This document shows positions 21,855-32,339 of a stretch of 64,000 nt of DNA, piece by piece. The DNA is from Ilyonectria destructans (lineage: Eukaryota > Ascomycota > Sordariomycetes > Hypocreales > Nectriaceae): positions 372,001 through 436,000 of the forward strand of contig JAHEWK010000029.1 of assembly GCA_020740775.1 (NCBI GenBank), in the 5' to 3' direction. Below the pieces are notes generated by a model that saw only the letters and a program-made list of their open reading frames with translations, had not been told where the DNA came from and searched no databases. A program made the position numbers and the translations under genes. Every line of letters begins with the position of its first letter. Position 1 is the first letter of the stretch.

Positions 21855-22008
21855 TTAGTACCGCGGATTCTCGCCATACTGCTGGCCCTGCTGGTAGTCC
21901 TGATTCTGTTGGTAGCCCTGAGGTTGGTTCGACTGGCACTGCTGAGGCGGCTGGTGACTGTCAGGTCGGTATTCTTGATGGGGCTGGGGCTGCTGAGGCC
22001 GGTATTCC
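21855..22008 (-). pseudogene. Gln/Tyr-rich C-terminus of an interrupted gene
   Basis: The minus frame reads ALWEYRPQQPQPHQEYRP, then QSNQPQGYQQNQDYQQGQQ, ending ENPRY at TAA 21855-21857. Regular YQQ-like repeats over 50 residues indicate real low-complexity coding sequence of the prion-like/RNA-binding kind. Going upstream, the frame meets a degenerate MITE at 22009 and a TGA, so the rest of the gene is missing or displaced. The protein cannot be identified from this tail. Confidence 0.45.
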
Positions 22009-22137
22009 CAGAGTGCGTAATCAACCAATTCAACTCAACTGGTACATCCTCGCAGTTGGATTGACATCCAGCCAAGTATAAGGTTGGATTGAAGTTGGAT
22101 GAGGCTATTTTCAGTTGGATTGGAGTTGATTGTTTGC
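22009..22137. repeat. Degenerate short MITE rich in TTGGATT motifs
   Basis: It begins CAGAGTGCGTAATCAACC and ends in a rough inverted copy (GGAGTTGATTGTTTGC), with repeated TTGGATTG units between. It is similar in texture and ends to the CARGGTGGCGAT element at 58352-59229 and to the piece at 22423. Confidence 0.4.
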
Positions 22138-22354
22138 AACCAACGGATATCTCCGATCTTAAGGTCTTAACGCCGACCTCCCAGGATCACTGCCAAGACG
22201 AGGAGGGACAATAATTACTCTCCCCTTCTCCATTACCGCATACTCTGCGCCATTCCAATAGTATCGATCAGGATGCGCTCGTATGAGGCGATACCATCTT
22301 TCCTGCGCTACTAAATGACCTTTCAGACGCATTCAGAAACTACTACGCGATCCG

Positions 22355-22600
22355 ACGCGTGGTGTGCAATTGGCGAAACTCCCAATGTTGTGCTAAAATA
22401 TTAGCGGGTACATCCACGGCCAGGGTGGCGATCAACGCAATCCACTCAACCTCAGCCTTCAATTGAGTGAGTTGACTGCTTACCCGTTGGTCCATGTGTG
22501 GGGCAAGCCCCACACATGGACCAACGGGTAGTTAAAACTATCGTCCAGAACCATAAGGTCGGGGACATACTACATACATGCACCTCGACCTCAGTGGCAG
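22355..22600. repeat. Diverged repeat also present near 24590-24740
   Basis: Shared blocks in the same order are GGCGAAA, GTGCTAARATATTAGCGGGTACA-like sequence (22387-22413 and 24604-24630), then AAC(C/T)ATCGTCC and an ACATGCA run. The first copy is interrupted by the start of a CAGGGTGGCGATCAAC element at 22423 and by a TA-flanked palindrome at 22483. These look like two old copies of one unidentified repeat. Confidence 0.5.
22483..22528. mobile_element. 46-bp perfect palindrome, minimal TA-flanked MITE
   Basis: 22-bp arms starting CCCGTTGGTCCATGTG meet around AA, and the whole is flanked by TA on both sides (22481-22482, 22529-22530). The arm sequence equals the outer end of the 331-bp element at 25340-25670 and resembles the end at 40488. 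It therefore looks like a copy reduced to its two ends, with the TA duplication typical of Tc1/mariner/pogo elements. Confidence 0.75.
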
Positions 22601-24007
22601 CTATTTGGTCTCATTGAGACGTAATTGCACTGGTTTCCGAACGTAAGAGAAACACAATCAGCTCATTATCAGCTATGGCTATCCTGCGACCTGAGAATTA
22701 GTATGTCTTCACGCGTGTACTCTGATAATTCGTTGAATCGTAACGCCACGCCTGTGGTTGTTCGGCTGAGGATAGACACATAATTCAGGGCCCTGGTCAT
22801 GTGTGGCTCGAGGCTGTCGGAGAGTGAACCGTGACCAATCACCGACGTTGGCGGACCCGTCTTGCGATCTCGGCATCCGGTGGGGCGTCATGGGGCTGCT
22901 TCAGTTAACGGTAGACCCATTAGGCTAATACAACGATCCTGTCAATGCCCGGGAGCGACATGCCGACCGGCAGTGATATCTAGAGCAAGAAGAAGGTCCA
23001 GACCCCACCGGTTTTCCTTTTGTGGATGAGCGTTCTTCACACTAACTTGTTTTTTGCCTGTTAGCTTGCTGGGCCCTGTGATAACAGCTGAGAGCGGTGA
23101 CTCCGTAGGAATCGCGTAGTACCTCTTGCTGGTCCGGCTCGTCCATTCTCGACAAGCAACTTCCTCCGTAATGTCGTCAAGACAATCCTGTTAATGAAGC
23201 ATATGGCCACTGCGAACTTATCATGGCATACCCAAATGAGCTTGTTCACCGTAAATGCTCCCAGTTCTCCGGCGTCCCTCGCCAACAAAGACGAGTCTTA
23301 TGAATGATCCGGAACAGGCGCGAAGTGTTTGACAAATATCGCGTGGCGCTCATCCGTTGTGGCAGGAGGGTTCCAGGCTAGTCGCCTCTTTCAGCAGCTT
23401 GCTCTGCTCATGCTGACGCTCGGACGCTCTACTAAAGTTGTTTCCTCCCTAATGAGAAATCGCCTTGCAGGGGTGATGCTTCTTCTGAACGACGCCAGTC
23501 AAGAGTTTGAACTTTCCGCAGTGACGTTATTAATTCCCTCATCCTGCAGCGGCTTGGCGGCTCCCTTACAATAGGAGAGGCCCAGGAAATATTAGCCGAG
23601 AAGGAGGTGGAGGAGAAGCAAAAGCAGGCAACATGCCGATGGGGCCTTATTTCATCAGCCATCTTGGCAATGATCAGAAGTTAGAGAAAGCTGAGGCCGC
23701 AATGTATTCTACTAAGGCGTTTATATACCCCTTTTTGGCTCAATGCCTGGGAGGTCTATTCCTGGCTCTGTTTCGTGAGCCGGCAGGGGTACAGATTCGG
23801 CCATGGTCAGGGTGCCCTGAATTTGATCCTACCAGCCATGATAGAAATAGTCCGCCAAATGGGCTCTTTTAGGAAGGAATACAAAGCGATGCATGATTCT
23901 TTGCTCTCGCAGTCACTTTTGGTCTTAAGTCCTCTCGGAAGATCATCCTGGCCACTCAATCGCCTGGACGGCATAGCTACCCTGGATACACTTGCGTCTG
24001 TGATCCC
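22601..24007. other. Decayed DNA upstream of the NB-ARC remnant
   Basis: Short frames near 23520-23700 (ILQRLGGSLTIGEAQEILAE) and 23780-23900 (RFGHGQGALNLILPAMIEIV) look protein-like. They could be the decayed N-terminal half of the NB-ARC gene, but I cannot place them in a family. A Walker A motif is not found. Confidence 0.4.
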
Positions 24008-24278
24008 GCATCGCAAACAACCTTCTGGATTGCGACCAGCTTCGAGAATGCATATCGCGACATCGGTCGACTGTTAGGAGTAGCGGGGGTTGGCGATCAT
24101 AGGGCGGACGTCAAGGCCGTCGTCAAGGCCGCCCTCAGCGATAACGATGCAGGCCAGTGGCTCATGACTATCGATAATGCTGACGACCCCAAGCTGATGT
24201 TTGGGCCGACGGGTCTCTTGACCTATCTCCCGTCTAGTATGAATGGGTCTATCCTGTTCACGACACGAACGCGCGAGG

Positions 24279-25845
24279 CAGGGCTCCTAATAGTGTGGAC
24301 CATTAAGAGCACTATTAGTCCACACTGTAGTCCAGACTGATAGTCCATGGACTATTGGTTCAGTGTACGTCTCTCGGACTACACTGATAGTCCAGTGCAG
24401 GCCTCTCGGACCACACTGATGGTTCAGTGTAACTCGCCCAGACTGACCAATAGTCCAGTGCGAGGGGTCGCAGACTAATAGTCTCACTATTAGTGCGCCC
24501 AAGACTGGACGTGCCTCAGGCATCGTCTTTCCGCGTTTGTAGCCCCTCCCGAGTGACACAACGCGTCGGACGTGTCGAGCGCGTGTGGCGAAATTTCCAG
24601 GGCCGTGCTAAGATATGTTAGCGGGTACAGTTGCTGCACTGCGTTGAATTATTGTATCCTAAGTATTGCGCAACTGAAACCATCGTCCTAGCAAGACCCA
24701 GAATTACATGCATGTACATGCTTTGGAGAGGGCTATCTCGCCGATTTCCATGAACAACATTTACAACCTCAGAGACGATGAAGTGCGTGTTGTCTGAGTG
24801 GCGAATCCCAAGTCGTAGAGTTAAGAGATACCAGCCCTGCCATTTCAGATAGGCGGGGCGCCAGATAGCCTCTATCCAGCGCCTATAGGGTAAGCCAGCC
24901 GCATAATCCGATTGAGCGAAACAGCTGAGATGCCAATAATCACGCTGGTCTCTCCGTGAGAATGACACTCATTCTGGTTAAGAACACAGCCACCGTCTCT
25001 CTGGGAGCTCTCTCTTTGTATCAATTCCACCACACTCTAAGATATATTGCCAAGTTGTTGTTTGCGGTCGAGAAAGTGCGTGACGCTAAACCTTGGCCAC
25101 ATCTTCTCCGCCAATGTGGTATATTACGTCCCCACCCAAGGCGCAGATTAAGGCAAATCCAGTCCGCTCGAAAGCTATTTATCTCTTAATTATTTTCGTC
25201 TACTCTCCCTTTCCCATGCCGTATAATTTTTATTGAAGACGGGAGTCCACTGGAGGCAGCCAGGGAGGTACGACGAGCGACAGGCCGCAAGTGGGGCTCT
25301 TCTGTTCAGACTAATAGTGTGACTACAGTTTGCACTGTACCCGTTGGATCATGTGTGGGGCAAGCCCCAAGGCGATCCAACTAAGCAAGCTTAGTTGGCC
25401 ACAAAATTGCGAGACAGCCACAAAAACGCGAGACAGCATCAGAGTTGGCGGGGAAATTGGCGTAAATCTGCTAGTACAAAAGGTATATCTGCGGCTCAAA
25501 AATTTGGCTCTCGAAAATCGCATCGGGCTCTCTTCGGTTAACAATCTGATGGCAAAATTCATGTGATCTTGATCCTGTCTCGCAGTTTTGTGGCTGTCTC
25601 GCAATTTTGTGGCCAACTAAGCTTGCTTAGTTGGTTCGCCTTGGAGCTTCGCTCCACATGAACCAACGGGTAGTTTAGTTTGACCGTGACGGATAGACCA
25701 ATAGTGCAGTATGCGAATCTCAGGCAAACTGGTAGTTTAGTCTGGCCAAGCCAAACGGACTGGTAGTTTAGTTTGGCCAAGTCAAACGGACTAAATGAGC
25801 AGTTTGAGGCTCTCACACGCACTGGTTACACTATTAGGAGCCCTG
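24279..25845. mobile_element. Non-autonomous hAT-like element, 1,567 bp, 8-bp duplication
   Basis: The terminal inverted repeats are CAGGGCTCCTAATAGTG at both ends (17 bp, perfect). The flanking 8-bp direct duplication is GCGCGAGG at 24271-24278 and 25846-25853. Inside the ends are many subterminal copies of motifs such as TAGTCCAGTG, AGACTAATAGT and GTAGTTTAGT, as in hAT elements. No transposase frame is present. It carries a repeat shared with 22355-22600 and a complete TA-flanked MITE (25340-25670), so it is a nest of at least two insertions. Confidence 0.88.
25340..25670. mobile_element. TA-flanked palindromic-end MITE, 331 bp
   Basis: Ends CCCGTTGG and CCAACGGG, flanked by TA (25338-25339, 25671-25672). 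The terminal inverted repeats extend about 80 bp with few mismatches and each contains its own palindromes (CCAACTAAGCAAGCTTAGTTGG-like, GGAGC..GCTCC). The core has no long frame. It is nested in the hAT-like element. Relatives in this window are at 22483-22528 and 40488. The TA duplication suggests mobilisation by a Tc1/mariner or pogo transposase. Confidence 0.8.
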
Positions 25846-26575
25846 GCGCGAGGCCGCGGTGCGATTAGATGTGCACCCAGCAGGTGTCATTAGGACGGCC
25901 AAGATGAGCAGTGAAGAAGCAACGGAGATGATGCAGGCCAGATTGATGGAAAGCCAGATGCAAGACACGGCGAGTCTTGTCGGCCTCCTCGACTTCTTGG
26001 ATGACCCTCCATTGGTCATTAGGCAGGCGTCAGCATTCATGCACAGGACGGAAATGACGACGGCGAGGTATCTGGAAGATTGTCGATCAAGTGACACGAG
26101 GTTGGTGAATCTATTGAGCCGAGACTTTGAGGACCGTAGTCGCTATGACACGATTAAGAATACGGTGGCCACGACGTGGCTCATCTCTTCGAGCACATCT
26201 CAAAAGACAGTCCGCGAGCCGGGGAGTATCTACGGTTTGCATGCTTCCTCGCCGAGAGAGATATCCCGACATCTTTACTACCGCCGACAGACCCGATGAG
26301 TTGGAGGCGAATGAAGCGATTGGGACTGGAGGCATATGGGTTTATCACGAAGCGAGAAGAGGGGATGTCTGGATATGCACCGACTGGTGCGACTAGCGAT
26401 GAGCAACTAGCTTGTTAAGGAAGGACAGGCACAGGAGACGTATTGTGGTGTGGTACGGAGGGTGGAGGAAGTTTTCCCGTTTCCAAAGCACGAGAACCGG
26501 GAGATATGGATGAGGTACATGGCGCATGCACAGAGTGTGTTGGAGAACAAGAAGGGATGGCGTCGGACAGACTCG

Positions 26576-27593
26576 TAAATACGCCGCCGAGCCGTTGAAA
26601 TGTTGCTGGCGTTGGTACCTAGTTCGACACATCAAACAGTTTGCGCCAGAGGGCGCTATCGGTGCCGATGATGAACACGTTCAGACGGTTTCCACTTCGT
26701 GCAATAGCTGCCGGCGGCCCCGGCCAGACTCCACCCAATACCTCAAAACCCATACTGTCCTCTCTGAAATGACAAAGCTGGCCGTCTTCTCCAATGGCGA
26801 AAACGCTGAGATGGTTCGGACCAGTGGAGACCGCTACAGGGTGATAAAGAAAGGTACTCCTCAGAAACTCATGTCTCTAAACGCCGCCTTTTACCGTATT
26901 ATCTAGGAATAAGGGGATGATATGATGAGGACATGATGTATATCGGCCCTCGTCTGGATGGGTTAGGAGGATAGTCTAGATGCAGAGTAGGAAGGATCAT
27001 TGGTTACTAGTCTACAAGAGGTATTATCTACATCCGAGTCACGACTCGCTTGCCCACCAACTCCCACCAGGGGGGCCTAGTTATTGGGAATAAAGTAACA
27101 AAGAAAAACCGCCAGAGTTGCCGGGAACGTTGACTGACGAGGGCGAACATCGCAGACAATGAAGGGGGAGTGCACCCTTCGTTAGGCTGGTGCAATCATC
27201 ACCTTTGCCAAACCGAAACCGAGTGATGCAAGCTGAGAGAACCGTGACCTACTGTGCGAGATTCACCTTATTTTAATTATCAGCAAGCAAGGTTTCGCGC
27301 ATGGTTCTGGGTGTTCTGTAGTTGAACTTTGCCCGTCTTGGTGGTGACGCGGGTATGACGGCGATAAGCAGACCACGGTTTTACCACCAGCTCCCGACAA
27401 TACGCAATCTGACTCGGTCGCCCTTTTCGAGCTTCGGATAACTAGATTCGTTCATCTTATTTCTCCTCTTCGCAACTGAACGTCCAGTGTTGAGAACCCA
27501 AGCGCCGAACGATACACGACTTTCAATATCCTCAACCTTTCACTCGTTCCAGAAACCACCTGGGGAGCAGGCATACGACACGATCACCCCATC
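26576..27593. other. Intergenic stretch before the Csi2-like gene
   Basis: No gene recognised. An open frame around 26640-26906 (LAVFSNGENAEMVRTSGDRY) has no family match I know. The last 200 bp before 27594 should hold the Csi2-like promoter and leader. Confidence 0.45.
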
Positions 27594-28772
27594 ATGAGGC
27601 CCGCAAACTACCTGCCGAGGCCAGAGCTGTTGCTGTCGGCTTTTGCTTCAGTCTCGCTCTACAGCGCCGTCGCGCTGGCTCAGAATTCTGACAATAGCAA
27701 GGACAGCGCGGCCGACAACAAGTCCGCTGACAACAACTCGGCCAAGAACAGCGACGCGAACAAGCCTAGTGCCACCGCCGCCGAGCCCGCCAAGGAGACC
27801 AATACGGATAACAAGCGTAATACAAAGGAGGAACAGCCTGCTACTACCGACAAGAAGGAGGAGTCAAAGCCCTCAAAATCGACAGAGAAGAAGAAGGAAG
27901 AGCCGACGTCAACCAAGAAGGACCCGACCAGCACCGTCAAGGACATCAAGTCCACTATCACTGACATTGCATCTTCCGCTACCGAGGACCCAATAATCAC
28001 TGGACTGCCAACCTTGACCAAACTCAAGCCAATTCCTACCTATCCGGCTGCCACTGTTCCACCTACCAACAATGCCCCATTTATGCAACACTCGAATGCA
28101 CCTGACGGAACTGTCTTCATTGCTGTCGGCGCTATTCTGGGCGCTTTTGGCCTTGGCATCCTCCTCTGGCGTCTCATTGTCGGGATTCTCCTTCACCGTT
28201 CGGTTGAGCGAGCTGCTAAGGCGCAGCACGATGCCAACGCGAAGGCAGGCTTTCCCGCTCCTCCTGCGCCCTTCTACAAGTACACTGACAACGGCTATAC
28301 TATGTCTCTTTCGGCTGGTCGCGGCGTACGACATACAAACCGTGGACCTGTTCTTTCATCGACTCCCAGCGCTTCCAACTTGTTCTTCTCACCCACGGCT
28401 GCTGCGTCCGGCAATGCTCCTGGGAACCGTGGCTCAGCTTTCCTGCCCTCAGGCTTCTATGCAGCCGGCAACAGCTCACCTGGTGGCAACCACGAGCACT
28501 CTATTAGCTTGACCAACCTTCGCCCCGACTCGCGCGGTCAATTCGGCAATCCCTCGCGTCATACTCTAAACCTCTCACCTCCCGACTCACCGTCATTCAA
28601 TGCCCGAAGAGATATCAGCAGCTCGACTCTGAACCTGCACCGACCTCCAAGCCAGCGAGCCCCCAGCGCGTTCTTCGAGGACCTTCTTGCCGATGACCCT
28701 TCAAGTCTACCACACCACAGATGCCTGCTTCAAGGCATTCTTCGTACGGTCGGATCGACGCAACGCCAGTGA
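27594..28772 (+). CDS. Csi2-like cell-wall/chitin-related membrane protein, altered C-terminus
   Basis: Intronless 392-codon frame from ATG 27594. A signal peptide (LLLSAFASVSLYSAVALAQ, to about residue 30) is followed by a Ser/Thr/Lys-rich stalk (30-130), the conserved block PFMQHSNAPDGTVFIAVGAI, one membrane helix (about 173-200, ending WRLIVGILLHRSV), and a Ser/Pro-rich cytosolic tail. This is the architecture of fungal Csi2-type proteins; the yeast homologue is linked to chitin synthase 3 function, so a surface or secretory location is expected. The last 20 or so codons after LLADDPSS overlap an antisense ABC-transporter fragment, so the original C-terminus has been replaced. The gene may still work because the conserved core is intact. 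Confidence 0.78.
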   Translation: MRPANYLPRPELLLSAFASVSLYSAVALAQNSDNSKDSAADNKSADNNSAKNSDANKPSATAAEPAKETNTDNKRNTKEEQPATTDKKEESKPSKSTEKKKEEPTSTKKDPTSTVKDIKSTITDIASSATEDPIITGLPTLTKLKPIPTYPAATVPPTNNAPFMQHSNAPDGTVFIAVGAILGAFGLGILLWRLIVGILLHRSVERAAKAQHDANAKAGFPAPPAPFYKYTDNGYTMSLSAGRGVRHTNRGPVLSSTPSASNLFFSPTAAASGNAPGNRGSAFLPSGFYAAGNSSPGGNHEHSISLTNLRPDSRGQFGNPSRHTLNLSPPDSPSFNARRDISSSTLNLHRPPSQRAPSAFFEDLLADDPSSLPHHRCLLQGILRTVGSTQRQ

Positions 28773-29757
28773 GACCCTCGCCAAACTTGGCAAAGACGTG
28801 GGGTCGAAGAACGGATTCGAAACGCTTCACCTCTCGTGCCGAGGCGCGGTAGTAGACCGCAGCCAAGACGAACATGGTGTAGAGCGGCACAAGAGCAGTG
28901 ACGAAGTAGTAGTAGAAGACAATGATGAGGATGAAGACGGACGTGATCATGCCCATGGTGAGGAAGAACATTCGGATCGCGTCTGTTAGGTTGTTATCCA
29001 TGACATCGACATCGCGAGAGAAGCGGTTCGTGATGCGGCCCAGAGGTGTCGTATCAAAGAAAGACATGGGAGCTCGCAGCACTCGAGTCACGGCGATACG
29101 CAGCATGACTTTACTTGACTTGGTGCCCAGAATAGACAGAACGACAGAGAAGGCAAACATGACAAGCGCCTGGACGACACCAAGGGCTGCATAGATGGCG
29201 ATGTATACGCCCATCGAGAGGTCGTACTTGTCTGCTGTCCAGTAAGACAGCCACAGACTGGTCACGATATTGGCGCCTTGTGATAGGATGAGGAGAAAGA
29301 CGACGAGAGGAGCGCTCAGTAAGGATCCAGATGGCTTGATATAGGCTCCATATACCGGCCACGGCACGCTGGACGTGGCTTTCTCTTCCTGCGTCATCAG
29401 AGCAGAGGCCTTCTTTTTCTTCTTCTGCTTCTTTTCATCCTCGGTCGGCTCCTCCTGGTCGTCTGGCTTCTTGACTTCCTCGTGCTTCTCCTCGATGGCG
29501 GTCGTCTCCATGAGAGCCTGGAAACCTCTGTGTTGCTTCATGAGATTCTCAAATGTGTCAACTGCCTGGATCTTGCCGCCTTCCATCCAGATGATACGAT
29601 CGCTGCGACTGAGCACCCAAAGCTGATGAGTAGCGAGGATGCGGCACTTGTCTTTCAATAGACCGAGGATAGCGTTGTCGAAGATGTGACGGCCGACGTG
29701 AGCGTCGACTGCACTCAAAGGATCATCCATGAGCACAATGTCCGCGTCAAAGTAGAT
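28708..29757 (-). pseudogene. ABC transporter (ABCC/MRP-type) internal fragment
   Basis: The minus frame starts inside the first nucleotide-binding domain at YFDADIVLMDDPLSAVDAH (Walker B and D-loop), has RILATHQLWVLSRSDRIIWM (H-loop), a charged linker, and then the second transmembrane domain (PLGRITNRFSRDVDVMDNNL and several hydrophobic helices), ending at TGVASIRPY. The signature LSGGQ region on one side and the second nucleotide-binding domain on the other are both missing, so about 350 codons of a roughly 1,400-residue pump remain. The left edge coincides with the end of the Csi2-like gene and the right edge is abrupt at about 29757. It looks like a captured or translocated gene piece and cannot be functional. 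Confidence 0.82.
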
Positions 29758-30251
29758 ACGTCATTGATGCAAGAGGCTGGTATACTGGTATACTAAGTAT
29801 TGAGTTATATTGCTAGAAACTACGCTCTTCAAGCTTCAAATTGAATAGCTTATAATAAAATTGAGCCTCAATTAACTTCGCAACAGCTGTTCAAAAGTGA
29901 TGCTCTAGATATGGGTGGTTCGGGTGAACTCGGGATGTGTCGTTACAATCGCCCACCCACTAGACGGGGCCAGGCTATGGTTGCATGATTGCGAAGTCAA
30001 GTTGCTGGGGGTGGGCAAATGTCAGGGAGTTTTGCACGACCAGAATGACGCAGGGGGACAAGTTGCGGGGGAAATGCGGGGGGGTCGCTGCAGACCCTTC
30101 CGCTGCCGCCTCCTGGGTGCCAGTGCCCTCTCTTTTGGCTCCAAAGTGACGACCTTTTTGCCCGCCAACGGACTCGCCCTCTAGCTGGAGAGTGGGCATG
30201 TTGCTGCTGTTGGGATGAAGGCAACGACCAAGAAATGAGACGCTGCCAGTA
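29758..30251. other. Intergenic stretch, nothing recognised
   Basis: Between the ABC fragment's abrupt edge and the 3' tail of a minus-strand LINE. No coding motif seen. Confidence 0.45.
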
Positions 30252-31475
30252 CACACACACTCACAATTTATTTCGCCCGGTGGCTTACAGCCAATAGGGC
30301 ACTAGTCGCAATTGTACATATCTGTTTCCCAAGCTTTGTTATGATCTCGTAAAAGCCCATACAACATCCACTTTCTGCTTTTGCCTCTTCGTTTTCCATC
30401 TCTCCGTAGGGTCTCGTGGGGCTTGTATTATTGGCAAGCTAACTTGAAGGCTATTCTCCAAGTGTTCAGAGTCCTATCTACGGCGGCTGAAGCGGTGCCT
30501 GCTGTCTATGGCATGAGGCGTTTGATATAGGGTGGGTTAGTGAGAAAGGGTAGGTGAGGTTTTGCAATCTGTCTTTAATGTTGTGTGTTATCGAGTCGAC
30601 CTGTGGTTATCGCAAATCGTATCGTTGCGTGGACTGCTTCTATATTTGGCGTCTATTTTGTATTATCTGACGGTGACTTTCCTCTCAGGAAGAATGAGAT
30701 ATTTCCTCTTTGTGTCTCGGCGCACATCAATATTTCGGCTCGGTGTGTTGTCCATTTTCTGCATCGGAAGAGAAAATGCTCAACCGTCTCTATTGCTTGT
30801 CCACATGCATATTGCTGTAATGATGCTGCTGTGATCCGAAAGAGGTATCTATTCAGTCTGGGCTGCGCCAGCACGCTGGCTTCTCTCTATAACAGGCCGT
30901 TGTATAGTTGTCGAGTGTGCTTGCCTGGTAGTGCAGCATTGACTCTCTTCGAAAACTTTCCGACATTGTCCAGTAGGTACTTACTAGTACGCTGGTTCAA
31001 TCAAGCTATATTGAGGGTCGTCGATCGCATTCTGGGAAACTTTAGGGCTGGGATAGCACCATCTCGGGTTGCATCCCGCGCCTCTTCTTTAGCAGTCTTC
31101 AGGAGCTTGTGTTAGCACTGGTGGGCATCTATATGACAGCTACTGCATTTCCATTGCCCTTCAAAGCATCGATGGAGTCGTATATGCATCCAACATACTC
31201 TTGACCAGATTGCTGACGGGGATTTCGGAGTGTGAGCACGGCAGCCTTGTTGCTGGTTAATAGCGCCACGCTCCGGTACCTGAGCTCCGGCAGTAGCCTC
31301 AATGCGTACGCTACTGCTGCCAGCTCGCCGGAGAACGGGTTCTGTTCCGTTCTCATGCCAAGTGTAAAGGAAAACCGCTGAAGCCTCGGCCCTCCTCGCA
31401 CCGACACAGGGATCTCAATGACCCCGCCGACTCCTACTACACCGTTCCGCGCTGAGCTGCTCACAAGTATTGATT
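30252..31475 (-). mobile_element. Tad-like LINE remnant (minus strand)
   Basis: On the minus strand an RNase H piece is read at 31129-31464 (NGVVGVGGVIE, FSGELAAVAYAL with the catalytic Glu, NPRQQSGQEYVGCIYDSI), then sequence like LLDNVGKFSKRVNAALPGKHTRQLYN, then the knuckle ACGQAIETVEHFLFRC, interrupted by several stops. The 3' end is CCGGGCGAAATAAATTGTGAG followed by a (TG)n tail at 30252-30266. It is the same family as the 14.7-17.3 kb LINEs but older. Confidence 0.72.
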
Positions 31476-32339
31476 TGTATTTTTAGAGAAAATAACTAGT
31501 AGAGGCGCAGCGCGTCTACCTACATAGACCCTCTACCTTGCATCCCCTTGGATCAAATTCCGCTCCTTGCGCGGGGCACTGCCGGTTCGCAAGTCAATAT
31601 CAGTTTGCTCCTTAAGCCCACCTCCACAGCCAGCCCAAAGCCCCATCCTCGATGGCCATCTTCAGGATCCTGGCCTCTCGGTAGACTGACACGTGCGTCC
31701 ATCCTCTCGGGCTATATAGAAAGTGTCGTAACTGCAATCCGCCCATCCAGCCTTCCGTCGCTTCTATTATATGCCGCGCCCCGCAGATTGTCAGTTCTAT
31801 TTCGCGCTATCTTGCAAGATCTCTCTTGCAAGGCCGACCGTGTCTCGCAGGAGTTTGTCCACTTGCATCCTCCCTGTACCCAGAACAGCCGAGCAACGCA
31901 GTGTCGCCTCTCCTACTAACCAAGGTGCCTTGTTTCTCTGTGTGGGTTCAATAGTGCCGTTCCTTCTCGTTCGTTTTTGCCGTGACTATTTATACTTCCT
32001 GTCGCTTATCCGGCGAATCTTGGTGTCCTTACCACAGAGCAGCCCAGAAGCACCCCAAGGGTGTCCTCTTCCACGACCCATATGTTCATCGTTTGTAAGC
32101 TCGATTTCGCGGTCGCCGCCCAAACCAGCGGACAAGTGTTGGTTGGTGATGACTCTTCTTAGCTCTGCGAATGCCTCGGAGGCAAAAGGCATTCCCAGGT
32201 TCCCAGCCGGCGCCGCGAGGAGGTGAGAGTCGTCGCCGGCCACGTATGTGAGGTGGCTGCCGGAGGCGGCCACTATTAGAGGCCACGAGTATTGGCGACT
32301 AATAAGAGGGGTGGGGTGCTGAAGACCACTGAGCCGCGC
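31476..32339. other. Unassigned stretch with one unrecognised minus-strand frame
   Basis: The minus frame near 32080-32273 (LTYVAGDDSHLLAAPAGNLG, then AFAELRRVITNQHL) looks protein-like, but I cannot name it and see no intact gene. A palindrome GTAGACGCGCTGCGCCTCTAC-like run lies near 31500-31522 at the LINE's 5' border. Confidence 0.4.

Larger units (their letters stand above)
24008..26575 (+). pseudogene. NB-ARC/TPR NLR-like gene, split by a hAT-like element
   Basis: The left part (24008-24278) encodes TTFWIATSFENAYRDIGRLL, WLMTIDNADDPKLMFG (Walker B region) and SILFTTRTRE. The right part (25854 onward) continues VRLDVHPAGVIRTAKMS, LLDFLDDPPLVIRQASAFMH, then TVATTWLIS-type sequence. This is the order of NB-ARC domains in fungal NLR-like proteins, intracellular ATP-driven switches linked to self/non-self recognition. 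Between the parts lies a 1,567-bp element; removing it rejoins TRTRE to AAVRLDV in frame. Further damage: no Walker A upstream, a one-base loss near 26184 (frame shift inside TWLISFEHI), TAA after SDEQLAC near 26417, and a TPR-like remnant FPFPKHENREIWMRYMAHAQ ending near 26575. Confidence 0.78.

Noticed and set aside
21831..22064. Strongly hydrophobic plus-strand open frame (LLALLVVLILLVAL) that could be a membrane protein
   Set aside because: It is the complement of the Gln/Tyr-rich minus-strand coding sequence; CAG/CAA runs read backwards give Leu-rich frames.
22483..22528. Palindrome as a transcription terminator
   Set aside because: No bacterial-type terminator is expected in a fungus, there is no T-run, and the sequence matches transposon ends elsewhere in the window.
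27680..28027. Minus-strand open frame in the Csi2-like gene
   Set aside because: It is the antisense shadow of the Ser/Thr/Lys-rich stalk and has no motif of its own.
30585..31115. Plus-strand 176-codon frame
   Set aside because: It is antisense to the minus-strand LINE; the minus frames carry the recognisable RNase H and Cys knuckle.
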